Assembly: GCA_002914845.1 (NCBI GenBank)
Contig: JXTC01000681.1
Location: 51,884-115,883, forward strand
DNA length: 64,000 bases
From: Trema orientale
Lineage: Eukaryota; Streptophyta; Magnoliopsida; Rosales; Cannabaceae
Reading direction: 5' to 3'
Of the stretch, positions 41,683 through 54,017 are shown in pieces. Within the stretch, counting starts at the first letter, position 1. Each line of letters opens with the position of its first letter. A program made the position numbers and the translations under genes. The notes under the pieces were generated by a model. The model did no database searches, had not been told where the DNA came from, and saw only the letters and a list, made by a program, of their open reading frames with translations.

Positions 41683-43602
41683 ACAGCGAAGACATGTGAA
41701 CAGTGAGAAAATAGATCCAACACTTAAACTTAATTTTGAGATGTACCATTTCATTCCACACATCTTTTGTTATGTTTTAAATTTTAGTTTGATTATTTGA
41801 TTTTTGTTTTGGGGTAAGATTAGCCATATCTCCTAAGCACTATCTAGATAAGGTAGAAGTTTTTCCACCCATATTGGGTCTTCTTCAAATTAATAAACCC
41901 TCTTACTGCTTCTATTGGAAGATTGAGTCATCCATATAATATGACTTTTGCTTTAAAAAGACTAGACTTATAATCCATGTCGCTGTTTTCACTTGATCCT
42001 CAATTCTCAACTTGTACATAAATGTGCTCCCCACCTTTGCTAGATCCATTCTCACTTTATTTCCTCGTCCTTTGAAAAAGCAAGACAAAAGCATGGAAAA
42101 TCACCTTGGAATAGTAAGCTTAAAAGGAACCGGAATATCACCTTGGAATAGTAAGCTTAAAAGGAACCAAATTAATTATACGGGTATGAGGACTATATAA
42201 CACATAATATGTACATTAATATAAATTTAAAATTATAAATTGAGGTGGAAAAAAAAAAAAAAGGAAAGCTAGAAGCTGTCACAACGTGGCATCCGAATAC
42301 CCAGAATAATCTTTAAAGAAAGTGATATAGTTTTTATTATTTTTTTTAAAGAAAAATGACATTATTTTGTGCTCATATACACTTTATAGCCAAGCTAATT
42401 ATGTTGGCCAATATGTTAGCCAAACTCGCTACATGAAAAGATGGGCAGAAAGGTCCATTTCATACGCCACTATAGCTTGGATTGGACGTGAACTTCATGG
42501 TTCGTAATCGTAGCATAAATGTGTTTCGTGAAAATTAGATTAGATTATAATATTTTTTTATCACTCTTTTTAGATTCCACTAAAATACTTTATATTTAAA
42601 TAATAGAATTTAAATGTCAAATACTAGACACGACTCTAGAGTGGAAAAAGATTGAAATTTAACACTCCTTTTTAAGACAGACAGGCAACCAAAAAATATG
42701 ATTTATTTTTGTGTCTAATAATGGAGAAGTAAATGGTTATAATTAAATTAAGAGATAATCAGCATATGTATATGTTGCAAGTTAATTATTTAATCAAGTT
42801 TTCATCCTTTTTGATAATTCATCTTATTTAACTCTGGATAAGTATTATCCTACACGTACTTCCCAACATTATCATTTAAATGCATGCTTATTTCTCCAAT
42901 CAAGAGTTAATCAACTCTTATTTTTTCTCATCCGATCTCACATCTTGTTCCCCAATAAGGTAAACGTTCGTGTCTATTTCATTTAAAGGAAGATGCCACT
43001 TAATTATGCTCAGGTTAGTATAATATGATTCATTAACATTTTTTAACTAAATTATTATGCTCTTTTTGAATCTTGATGATTAAAGATGATGTTACGTCAT
43101 ACTCTGGTTTTGGAGGGTGAATAAAATATATATTTTTTAAAAAGTACAGTGAGAAAAAATATGTAAAAATTAAAAATTAAGCTAAAGATAAATCTTCATC
43201 AGTAATTATAGCATCTTTCCATTACGTAGATGTGAATTATATTCTCAAGACTCACCTTTTGTATAGATATTGTTTATCGTGGATCTTGTCGCCTTATTAT
43301 TTTCTAAAACACATATACCAAGTTAAGAACATCTTCTTATAAGATCCACACATTCTTTAATTTTCAAATGATATGGGACACTACAGTAACCCTATTTTGA
43401 AACCCAACATTATTATTGACAATGTTGTCTTGCAGAGTAACTTTTCTAGGACTACTTTTTGTTGGAAATGGCTTTGGTACAATTTATAGGACCCATACCT
43501 TGTTTAGATATTATCAATGTCGGCTTTATCGTCCCACAATTTTTCAAGACGTATCTACATAAATTAAAATCCAAATCCTTCCTTTTAAGATATAAATAAT
43601 AT
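41683..43602. other. Intergenic DNA
   Basis: AT-rich sequence. Contains a short perfect tandem repeat at 42100-42168. No gene supported. Confidence 0.4.
42100..42168. repeat. Tandem repeat, 37-bp period, 2 copies
   Basis: ATCACCTTGGAATAGTAAGC followed by TTAAAAGGAACC occurs at 42100 and again at 42137, identical over 32 bases. Confidence 0.93.
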
Positions 43603-44010
43603 TCTGTTTGGTAGAAGGAATGGGTGAAAGGATGAAGAGGGATGAGGGAGAGGCCAAACATATTATTTGGTAGGAAGGATAGAAGGAGAAAAAGGAAAAA
43701 AGAAAAAATTAGGACTCCCTTCGAATCCATCAAAATCAATCTTTCTCCTATTGAAAGGATCAGAGAAAAGAGTAAGAAAAAAATTGGGTAAATTGACAAA
43801 TTTACCCTCTAAAAAAATTATTGAGAATATCATAGAATAGATAATATAGTAGCTTTATTAATAACTATTTCCTATCTTTTTCACTCTCAATCTTTTATAC
43901 TTAACAACATAAGATATTATGATACTCATCTCACTCCTTTACACTTCACATCTTTCTTAACCTTTTTATCCTGATTCATACTCTCCCTCGATCCCTCCTA
44001 CCAAACATAG
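43603..44010. mobile_element. MITE with TGTTTGGTAG termini, about 410 bp
   Basis: The left end is TCTGTTTGGTAGAAGGAAT. The right end reverse-complemented is CTATGTTTGGTAGGAGGGAT. A related TTTGGTAGGAAGGAT motif recurs inside near 43668. There is no reading frame of a transposase. Target duplication not resolved. TIRs of this kind are typical of hAT or PIF-type MITEs. Confidence 0.7.
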
Positions 44011-45048
44011 TGTAAATGTTGCGAAATACTATCATCACCAATCCTGGGACCCAATGTCTAAGAATATTGTAAGTCCGTCGGCTTTGGTCCCATTTTCTAA
44101 AAGTTTGATACTTCTAATTTTTTCAAATACAGAAACTGATCATTTTAAAAGGAAAAATCGACTGAAATATACTATTTTAAAAAAGAAAAATTGATCGGTC
44201 AGTTTTGATCATGTTTTGGGTGCAAAACCTTCCACCACTCAAAACAAAGAAATAACTGAGAAATATTGAGCTCTGCTTCAATCATTTTTTTTAATTTCAT
44301 GTTTGATCATGAAGATAATATGACATTGAAAATTCAGTTTTTATGCGAATCGATTTGTTGATCGACCAGTAATGAGGTCGGTTTAGTTTTTTTATTTTTC
44401 ATATTTGGTTTTAGTGATAATGTGGCACTAAAAATTCTGGTTTGGGTTTGTTGGTCGATGACAGCGTAGGTCTTATACTTTTAGTTTGGTTGGTTCTGAC
44501 ATAATTTGTTAGTACTCACTCATTGTATAAATATTGTTCGTTTTGGCTTTAGCATCCCGGGATTTTCCAAAACATATCTACATAAGTCAAGGGTATCCTT
44601 CTTATGAAGTCTAAATATTTTCACTCTTAAGATGTGAGATACTGCATGTGTATCATATTATATATATATATAAATAATATAAGCGTGGATGGATATTGGG
44701 AACTGAGCCATTCCTTTGCCCATCATGCTTTACCATTTTTTTTTTTTTAGATATATGAGGACTTGCTGCTTGCCACAATGCCACGTGCTTCAATTTACTC
44801 CAATAAATGACTAAATCTTTATAATAAATAGCAAAATTGCCATTTAGGCTAAGGCCAACAGATTTTATTTTCTTTTTTCAAGTATCTTTTTTTGTGTGGG
44901 ACCCACTTAGTTGACGGCTTTTTCACTTCTTTTCTTTTATACCTTCTTGCTTTTTTTTTTTTTTTTAAAACTCTTATCTGATTGTGCTTCTTCTTCTTCT
45001 TCTTTTTTTTTTTTTTTTTAACATCGCGTTTAGACAGAAAACAACTTG
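44011..45048. other. Intergenic DNA
   Basis: AT-rich with poly-T tracts and a (TTC)n run near 44988-45004. Part of 44100-44480 holds repeated GGTCGGTTT/TTGATCG motifs. No gene seen. Confidence 0.35.
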
Positions 45049-45599
45049 AGACGGCTCGTTTGGTACGTAGGATTGGATTAGACTGAATTGGACTATTATA
45101 TAGAATTGGATAATGTTATTTAGTACTATACTGTGTTTGGTGCAACACAGGACTAAAAACAAAGTAAATATAACAACTTTTCTTAATATAGTTCTAATTA
45201 TGTTTTATTTATAAATAAATAAATAAATATTTCCAAAAATAGAAAAAATAAATTTAAATGATTATTATATAAAATAATATTATTTTAATTTATTTATGAA
45301 AAATAGGTATATAAAAATAAAAAAATATTTATTTAAAAAATAAAAAATATAATTTAATTAATATTTATATATATTTATATTAATTAAATAAATTATTAAA
45401 GAAAGAAAAAAAAACTAAAATTTGCTGGGCTTGGAACTAAATTAACCTAAGTTCTAGTTGGGATAATTTAGTCCCATAGAAATGGGACTACAAAGAAAGC
45501 TCGGACTCTTTTGTCCAATCCTTCTCTGTGTCCAAACATAGGACTGGACAAAGAAGTCCAGTCCCAACCTTTAGTCCGGGCCATCAAACGAGCCGTCTA
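45049..45599. mobile_element. MITE with AGACGGCTCGTTTG termini, about 550 bp
   Basis: The left end AGACGGCTCGTTTGGTA pairs with the reverse complement of the right end, AGACGGCTCGTTTGATG. Subterminal GGATTGGATTAGACT on the left and AAGAAGTCCAGTCCC on the right also alternate. The interior is very AT-rich and non-coding. Target duplication not resolved. Confidence 0.78.
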
Positions 45600-46666
45600 G
45601 GAATTAATTTTGTGGATTGTTACTTTCACTTAATTTTATGCATATTCTTAGAAATATAATTTTTAACAAAAATAGTAAAATTTACTATAATTATCTCCAG
45701 AAGATATTTAATAAATATTTTACAATCTCACCATAGAGATTTTAGTGTCTATTGCGTACATCAGTACGAGAAATATATATTTTATCTCTTTAAATGTTTA
45801 GATCTTTAAAATAATATTTTACACACATATATATATATTTCATAGTCTCATAAAATAAAATATTTAATTCGTAATAAAAAAAATTCAAAAGAGCCCAATC
45901 AAGTATTTACTATCTTTGATGTTTCAAAAAATCACTATCTTTGGAGCAACTAGTTAATTTGAAAAACAAATTATGGCTTTCAAAAAAAGATACTTCTTAA
46001 GATATAATATATTCGTTACATAATATGCTTAATTTAATACCTTAAATAAAATTTATTTTTTGTACTTATCTATTAGCTGACTGAGATTTTTATTTGTTTT
46101 GCTTTTTCTTTAATTGTATAATAAAAATTCTTTTTTCCCGTTGTTAGCCAACGCAAAACTGGTTTATTATCTTTCTTTCGTTTTTTTTTTTTTCTCCTAG
46201 TTGCATTATCTTTTTATTTTTTTATTATTATTATATTTTTTGCTGGAACATAGCTACATCTCCTAGCTACATATTTTCTTTTGCTGGATAACGTGGATAG
46301 GCGTATATTTGCTATACTTTTTTTTTTTCTAATAAGTTTTCTGTTTTTCTTACCTGTTTTTCGTTACATATTTTCTTTTTATTGTGTATTAGTATAATTG
46401 TTTTAGGCTTTCATGTTCAATATGCTTAGCGCATTGCCTTTATCTGGGCTTTTAGATTAAAAAAAATGCTTAGCCATTTAAGTTTACTGCTTATTTTAGA
46501 GAAATTAAATTATTTTTTTAATAAAGCTTTTTGTGTATTTCTTAAGGTTGTACTTCATAAATTAAAACATTAATTAAATTGATTTATATACAATTCTTTT
46601 TAGAAAATTACGGGTCATGTGCCTTTAGACACGTGTGGTTTAAATTAGTATATATATATATATATA
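45600..46666. other. Intergenic DNA
   Basis: Strongly AT-rich with poly-T runs and an (AT)n microsatellite at about 46649-46666 next to MITE copy C. No gene seen. Confidence 0.45.
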
Positions 46667-46894
46667 GGTATCCAATCCAGTAGTTTTTTTTTTTCACCTA
46701 TGTGTAGGTATTTTTTTTTTAGCCGTTGGATGGTGATCCAACAGCTATAATGAAATGCATGAAAAGACGTGCATCGTTAATGTTATTTCTCTCTTTTACT
46801 TTTTAATATAAAAAAATATACAAGAAAAATTTTCATTGGCCAAAATAATACCTACGTATAGGTAAAAAAAAAAAAAAAAATACTGGATTGGTGC
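46667..46894 (-). mobile_element. MITE family copy C, about 228 bp, inverted relative to copies A and B
   Basis: Ends GGTATCCAATCCAGTA and TACTGGATTGGTGCCC form the inverted pair, with (TA)n on both sides. Read on the minus strand its body follows copy A: ATTTTCATTGGCC in complement, GAGAGAAATAACATTAACG, GATCCAACGGCTA and TACATAGGTG. Confidence 0.82.
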
Positions 46895-46932
46895 CCATAT
46901 ATATAAGATACTATATATAATCGGGTAAAAAT

Positions 46933-47066
46933 GTAGTCCCGTCGACGGGACCAGTCCCGTTCATGTTTTGACCAATACAGATCATATTCTGACCAACACA
47001 GATTGGTTAAAATATGACCTATATTGGTCAAAATATGAACGGGGCTAGTCCTCTCGAGGGGACTAC
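46933..47066. mobile_element. Foldback element / long hairpin, 134 bp
   Basis: The left arm begins GTAGTCCCGTCGACGGGAC and the right arm ends GTCCTCTCGAGGGGACTAC. Complementarity continues through CCCGTTCAT and GTTTTGACCAATA and then more weakly through TCATATTCTGACCAA against TTGGTTAAAATATGA. Nearly the whole segment therefore folds into one stem with a very small loop. Looser complementarity extends to about 46924 and 47076, next to TATA on both sides. Probably a MITE. Confidence 0.82.
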
Positions 47067-47728
47067 GTCCGTAGCCTATATAGTCAATTTGAAAATTAAG
47101 ATATATAGACTATTCCCCTTGAGTACCACCTTTAATTTGTTAATTAAAATATGATGGCCAACTCAGCGAATTATAAGCATTCCAGGCTAATACCATCATG
47201 AGAAATCACCAGTTTTCTTCTGATATAGTTACTTGACTCGCCTATAGGTAAAAGTTATGGCTGTTGCTTCTTCAATATATGCAAGAAATTGATCATTGCA
47301 TGTAAATGTGTGGACTATTCAAGTTGAAAAACATAAGGAATAGTAGCAGTACTACATAATTAAACAGGCACCAAAAGAGCAAAGTTATTTTGCTTGTAAT
47401 CGCAAATAAAGGTGAAGAGTCTTTGCATAACAAATCATATAGAATGATACTGCATCAGACAAGGAGATCCGCCATCAACAAAAAGGAAGGAACAAAAGAG
47501 CATATGTAGAATTAAGCATCGAATCTTTGTAAGATTTTAGAAACTTTCCCTATATCTTTTAAGTTAGTGGGTATAGCTTCTGCATTTTTTTTTTCCTTTT
47601 CCTGCTTAAAAGTGCAACATGTATATTAATGTATTGACTTTTGACATATCATACGCTGTACTGGTCTGGACTATGCATATATATGCATGTCGTTCTATCC
47701 ATAAAGCCATTTGATGATTGCTCCTGAT
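47067..47728. other. Intergenic DNA
   Basis: AT-rich DNA between the foldback element and the copia-type solo LTR. No gene seen. Confidence 0.4.
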
Positions 47729-47733
47729 GTAAA

Positions 47734-49512
47734 TGTTAGGATTTATGTCCTAAAAGTATATTTTGGATATTTGCTGAATTAATAAAATAACATTTTTTCT
47801 ATTTGAATTTGTGTATAATTGGTATATCTTTAAATATCAGAAAATCCCTAGTTTATTTATGTGACCATAAATTTAGTATATAAGTGTTATATACATGAAG
47901 ACTAAATTTATGGATAATAAACTAAATATAGTCCGTAATAATTAATTAAAGACTGGGATCTTTAATTAAATGTTATTAGTACGGTCCATTAACATTGAGA
48001 ATGTAATAGTCTTATCCGGACTATTGATGTGTTGACATCATAATGGAGGTACTTTATATAATTCGATTATATAGGACTGGACCAGATATGATTTGAATTT
48101 CACATAAATTCCGTTAACTGTTGAGAGTTCAAATAATGTCACTAGATAATCATATATAGATCAATCTTAATCCTGAGTAGTTATAGAATCCTATTTATAA
48201 CATTATGTTCTTTGACATACTTGTTAGAGATTTGTTTTGTAAACAGATCAAAATACTTGTATCTTGGGAGCATGATGAGATGAGTAGCTGGGAATGTAAC
48301 TTACACATATAGAATCTATTCCTTCCATTAGGAAGCTAGAAAGATGATTCCCTTGTATATTGATTCAGGATTTGAACAGTTTGAGTAATCAATTTATAAT
48401 AGATTTATAAATTAATTATTCATTAGAGAATCAATGGTACATGTGGATAAAGATATAATTGTAGAGGTAAACGGAATATAACCTAACTCCAATTATGAAT
48501 TGTCTATGGAGGATTGAACTACATGTAATGATTAAATCGATGGACTGCTCGCTATTTTCTGAGTAAATTAATTCTGTAATTTCAAGAGTGCAATTCCAGA
48601 TTTTTAGTGGAGTAATACTAGAATTAATAAATTAGACAAATTAATTAAAGAGTTTAATTAATTGTCATAATTTATTGGAGCTTGAATTACAGGTCAATAG
48701 GTCCCCAATTTCACCTCTTACAAACACGGTCTTGTATATTACATTATTTCTTTACCGCAAAATTTGTCTAGATAAATAGTTTATTTATATGTAATTAATA
48801 ATTGTTATTAATTAATTAATTAATTAATTTTGAATTAACTAATTTAAATTTATGGAGAGATAAGTTTCCTAATTTGTTTGAATTTTGAATTTAAAAATAT
48901 CTAATTATCAGATAATTAGATAAATAAAAATTAGAAAACTGACTAAATTTTTCTTATTTAGATATATATATTAATTAATTAGATTAATTTTTTACGTTTC
49001 TTAAAACAAAGTTACGGTAAGTTAAAAAAAATGTTTCGTTTATATATATTAACTAATATGATTAATTAATTTATTTATTAAATAGTTTAATAAATATATA
49101 TATATATAGTGAAACCCTAGCAGAAAAACACTACGTATTATTTTCTATAGAGCCTCTATAAGCTAGAGAAAAAAAGAAGAGAGTCTTCCTATTTTCTGTA
49201 GAATAAACTCTTGCAGTCTCATGTGTTGAAAATATTGCAAGTGCCTAAAGTGTGACTTTAAGAAATTGTACGCAACACCCACACATTCATCCAGTTGTGC
49301 TTGAGACTTGGATTGGAAGATCGTAGTTTAGAAGACAGAAAAGCTAGGATCCGTTGATAGGCTACAAGAGGTATTAGATCTATTCTCTTTGTATGTTCTT
49401 ATTTGCTATGAATTAATACTATGCACTCATATAGTCAATTGTTTTGAGAAAATATTTTGAATGTTCCTGGGCCAATCTTCCGCTTCGAAAATCGTTTTTT
49501 TAAAGTGCAACA
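47734..49512 (+). mobile_element. Solo LTR, Ty1/copia type, about 1.8 kb
   Basis: Starts TGTTAGGATTTATGTCC and ends AAAGTGCAACA, with an exact 5-bp direct repeat GTAAA at 47729-47733 and 49513-49517. The 3' part (CTTCCGCTTCGAAAATCG just before the end) has the look of copia LTR termini. No primer site or gag follows, so it is a solo LTR. Very AT-rich in the middle with TTAATTAA runs. Confidence 0.85.
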
Positions 49513-49584
49513 GTAAACACTCTCGAAAATCACACATTGCCACGTTTGGAAATTTGGAAAAGCTGTCAGAAATCCCCAAAAGCC

Positions 49585-49855
49585 TATTTGTCTTTTTATC
49601 TTTTCTCCTACTATTCTACTACTATTCAATGAGAATATTTTATTGAAAACATCACTAATTACCTTTTTATAGGGGAGATTTGGTATGTACCATACTGATA
49701 CCACCCCAATCAGTTGGTAAAAAGTCCACTTATAATATTTTTTAAAGTTGTACGGACCATACCTATATCAAATCTAGATTTTGGCCCTCTTCGAGAAAGA
49801 ACCACTTGAGGGGACATGGCGTGCGTTGGTTCGCAGACCAAAATCCACTCCAATA
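49585..49855 (+). repeat. Truncated 5' LTR of the gypsy element
   Basis: Aligns with 62440-62721 (TATTTGTCT, TCTCCTACT, CTTTTTATAG, GTTGTACGGACCA, CCAAAATCCAC). Upstream of 49585 the similarity stops abruptly, and the TATA region present in the 3' copy is missing. Directly after it, TTTTGGTGCCAGAAGGAAGG looks like the primer-site and leader sequence of such elements. Confidence 0.82.
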
Positions 49856-50756
49856 TTTTGGTGCCAGAAGGAAGGCCCCTTACTGGAAGACCAGTGAACA
49901 GCCCTCACCTGCAAATTTTAACGCCTCAAGCATTTCTTTTAGACCTTGACAATGCTAAGTAGAGCATCTAGTTCACGTATAGCCGACCAGACGCGCACAA
50001 ACACTCGCGAAGGAGATAACCAATAATACAACCTGCGAGACCGAGCTCATATTGTTCCCTCTCAACAAGTATAAGGGCATGTAGCTGCTATTTCTCAATT
50101 ACATGGGCAACGCTGAGAAAGGGTCAATGAGCTCAAAGAGCAGGTCTAATACCTTGCCTCGATCGTTGAGTACCTAGCGAACGTGGTCGGCTAAAATGCT
50201 GCCCAACTGATCCCTATCACCCCTTTAAGGGGCTCTTCTTTAAGAAGACAAGGGGAGAAATCCTATCCAAAGAGACAAGAATGAGGACAACGAGGCAAGA
50301 TCGCGTCCAACCAGAAGAGCTTTGACCGAGGAGAATGGAGATATGTGCGTACCAAGATGAAGAAGACATGAAAGACACCGACGAGCTGAGTCCCATGCTT
50401 CGAACGAGGACCAAGCACTCAAGGAGGGTGAGAGAACAAGTAGTTCGAGAACAATAGGCATGATTTTCGAATGCTTAGCCCTTGATAACATTACAGACTA
50501 TGACTCAGACACGTATGTTCCAAGAAGGTCCGAGTACCTAGGAACTACTAATCCCAGGAAAAGATTGAATAAGTGAAGAAGAGAAGCTTAAGCCTACTAC
50601 CCCATACCATAACAAAATTACGCACCTACTCAGCAGATAGTCGAAGCCGAGCAGGTTCCTAACCAGCAAGCAAGAGATAGAAATGAGTGCTACTAGGCCC
50701 TTAAAAGACAGGTAGACCAACATCTGGCTGAATGGAAGCTAACAAAGAATGTCGGA

Positions 50757-52560
50757 ACAATCTTAGCAGAGACTAAGTCACCCTTTCCACTAGAGATAGC
50801 ACTCTCGTGCCCTCCTAATTACTCTAAGATGTCGAACATACCCTTTTATGATAGGAAGGGAGACCTAGCTCACTATGTGCAGAATTACAAGGCGTGGATG
50901 ATCATAGTTAAAACTGACCCTGCAACATTCTGCAACGCATTTCCTCACATTGGTTAGCTCAGCATAAATCTAATATAGAAGGTTGGAAGCTGAGTCGATT
51001 AAAGAATTTGAGGCCTTATGCAATGCATTCATCTTGAAGTTCTTGGGCTCAAGGATCCAATAAAAAAGTTGGAGCTACCTTAAGACCATTAAATAGGCGA
51101 AAAGTGAATTCTTGAGGTCTTACCTTGCCCGACTTGATACTGCAGTGCTTGAGTGTCCCAGGGTTACTCAAGAAACGATTATGGACGCTGTGCAAAAGGG
51201 AACATGGCACGAGAAACTGGTATAGTTTATGAGCAATAAGAGACCAATCACGTACACTGCATTGAAAGAAAAAACTCAGGAGATAGCTAACACTGAGGAG
51301 TATTTCTTGATCAGGGTAGATGAAAGGACGATCACCCCCGTGGTCAAAACAAGGGGAGCAGGGTTAGGAAAGAGAGGAAAGGGTGAAGGGGGGGGGACCT
51401 CCAAACCCCAGCGAAGGAAGAATAAGTAGCATGCTCCAACCCCTAACACCTCCCTCCAATATCTGAGCATGAACAACACTCGTCCCTTGATCCCAAACCA
51501 AAACAGAGCAACTTTTCCCAAGCAAAACAACTACACCCCTCTAAATATATCAAAGGAGCATATTTTGATGCAGATCAAAGGGAAAAACATGCTAAAATCC
51601 CTGCTCCCAACGAAAGCACCACCAGAAAAGAGGAACTTGAATAAGTTTTGCAAATTCCATAGGGAGTTAAGGCATGACACATCCGACTGCCGGAACCTAA
51701 ACGATCAAATAGAGGGATTGATCCAATAAGGCTACTTGAGGGAATACATAAATAAAGGTGCAGATCAGGACAAATGAGCTTATATCCTTGCTCCCCATGG
51801 CAACACGGGTACGGGTGGGCAGGCTGGTCCGAGCAGCAATAACAATGGCACATGATATGAGATTTATACTATCTCTAGAGGACCAGCAGCGAGTGATTCG
51901 GCTAACGCCCACCGGGGTCAGATAAGAATAGCATGAGAGATAGATTGATCTACCTCGACAATGACACCCTCGTCATTGTGCTCAGAATCGCAAATGGCTG
52001 AGTCTTTTGTGTCCTAGTCGACACTGACAAGTCAGTAGACATACTGTTTGTGCCGGCCTACCGAAAGATAAATATTGGTGGAGCAGTGTTGAGGCCCTCT
52101 ATGACCCCATTATATAGGTTTATGAGAGAATGTGTCCACCTTGAAAGGGTGATCAAACTGCCTGTAACATTCAGAGAAGAGCCTGCTACCACCACACAAA
52201 TAATGGATTTCTTAGTCGTAGACCAAAGGTTGGCTTACAATGCGATCATCGGCTGACTAACCTTGAACAAATTGAGGGTGGTAGTGTCGACCTACTAGCT
52301 TATGATGAAGTTCTCGATTGAGTAAGGGGTCGGGCTAGTTCGAAGAGACCAGATCTCAGCACGAGAATATTATGCCATGGCTACCAAGCCTGATCAAAAG
52401 GCACACATGGTCTCCACCATCTACCAAGTTGATGAGATGGAGGTTATTCCTGAAAACATAAAGGCCATGAGCGACCTCAATCCTAGGGAAGAGCAAAAAG
52501 AATGGACGGCTGAACCCATAGAAGATTTGGAGTCTATCCAAATTGATGACCAAAACCCAA
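50757..52560 (+). pseudogene. Gypsy gag and protease remnant
   Basis: Retrotransposon-gag-like text PPNYSKMSNIPFYDRKGDLAHY occurs in pieces near 50815-50905. A readable stretch lies at 51229-51429, and a knuckle-like segment CKFHRELRHDTSDCRNLNDQ lies at about 51650-51715. A protease-like part (VDTDKSVDILF near 52020, then LAYNAIIG at 52256) follows, and the frame 52377-52565 is the linker before reverse transcriptase. Many stops and frame changes; no product. Confidence 0.8.
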
Positions 52561-52660
52561 AATGATTGGTCTAAATAGGATCTAGATTGCCGGGTGAACT
52601 CTAGGAGAAGCTCGTGGACTTTCTAAAAGAATACAAAGACGTGTTCGTGTGGTCACACGA

Positions 52661-54017
52661 AGACATGGTTGACTCATGTTTTATATCATCAATCATATAC
52701 TCATATTTTGAAGTTAACAAACATATAATTAATAACTAATAATCCACTTGAGTGTATAGCAGTTTAAATTGAAAGGATCACAAAAAATTCAAGATAGATT
52801 ATAGAAAAGAGCTTAAAGACAAAGATCAAGAATATAAGACTTAGACTATCAAAGGTTAAATACTTAGTTCTTGTACTTGAATATATGTTTACATATAATA
52901 TGATCTTAATGGCTCAAAGTTTTGTAAAAATGAAAATTTTCAAACCAACATTGTCAAATTGATTTATCCTCAATTAAAGTTTGAAAATTTATATTACACA
53001 AGTTTTAAATTGATTTATAAATTTCTATAGTGTTCATATTTCATAAAAATCAATTTAAGAAGTCACAATTTTGAAAAGAATCGAAAGAAGCTCAAAATAA
53101 AATTGAATTTTGCTCTCTGGTATTACCGACAGACCGAAATTGTATTTTCGGTATACCGATTCTCTGCTGATTTTTTAACTATTTTTAAATTCGACCGTTA
53201 GAACCTCACTACCAACAGCTAATATTTTTGGTCTATCGAAAACTCACTTTCAATCTACCGAAAATGACAGATTATCTGTCAAACGGTCTAAAACGACTAG
53301 TTTTCATCTAAGTCTATAAGTAGAATTATTTTTAAGATTTGAAACAACTTTTGAACATCCTTACATTACTCATATCATATCTTTATATTGTTCTAATCAA
53401 TTTTAGTGATCCAAACTTTCAAATCCATTTTTTTACAAAAATCATTTGAGCCAAATTGGATCATATCTTGTGTTCATATTTATTTTCTCTAAGTTTACCT
53501 TGTACCAAGTACTTTCATTAGAGATATCATAGTTGAGTGATTTAACAAAAATCAAATTGTAATTGTGAGATGAAGTTGATCCCAAATTCATAAACAACCT
53601 AGTTTAGGTAAGATTGGCACCGGAGTCTAAACAAATCCGAGCTAGGCATGATAGAGCCAGATTCCAGGCTATTCTAAAGGCATGAGTGTGCCTAAGAAGA
53701 AATCACTCGTTGCGTACAAAGGTTGGTCAAGCCCATTTTCTTGATTCGATAGTGAAAAGCTCAAAGTGTGTTGCCAAGGGTCGAGGACATCGATAAAGTG
53801 TCATATTTATTGAATCTCGTAAAAATAACATTTGTACTTCTCTATCCTTATCTCTTTAATTTATTTATCTTGAGCTTATGCATGTTATTTAGCTATTTTT
53901 ACTTGATAGAGTCATTACTTGCGTAATTCACTTACTTATCTTGAAAAGTTTGTAAAAGTTTTTAAAACTAAATTCACCCCTCCACTTGGGTTAGCTAATC
54001 TTGGGATAACAGACATG
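52661..54017. mobile_element. Solo LTR inserted in the gypsy reverse transcriptase, about 1.35 kb
   Basis: AGACATG occurs at 52661-52667 and 54011-54017, and the gypsy frame runs ...VFVWSHEDM before and MPGIDPEVIVYRL after. The inserted part is about 52666-54010, starting TGGTTGACTCATG and ending near GGGATAACA. The text AAATTCACCCCTCCACTTGGG near its end resembles LTRs of SIRE/Maximus-type copia elements. Exact ends are uncertain by a few bases because the repeat overlaps the termini. Confidence 0.72.

Noticed and set aside
50217..50723. Minus-strand open frames within the gypsy gag leader
   Set aside because: Low-complexity Ser/Leu-rich translations of the antisense strand of degraded gag, with no recognised motif.
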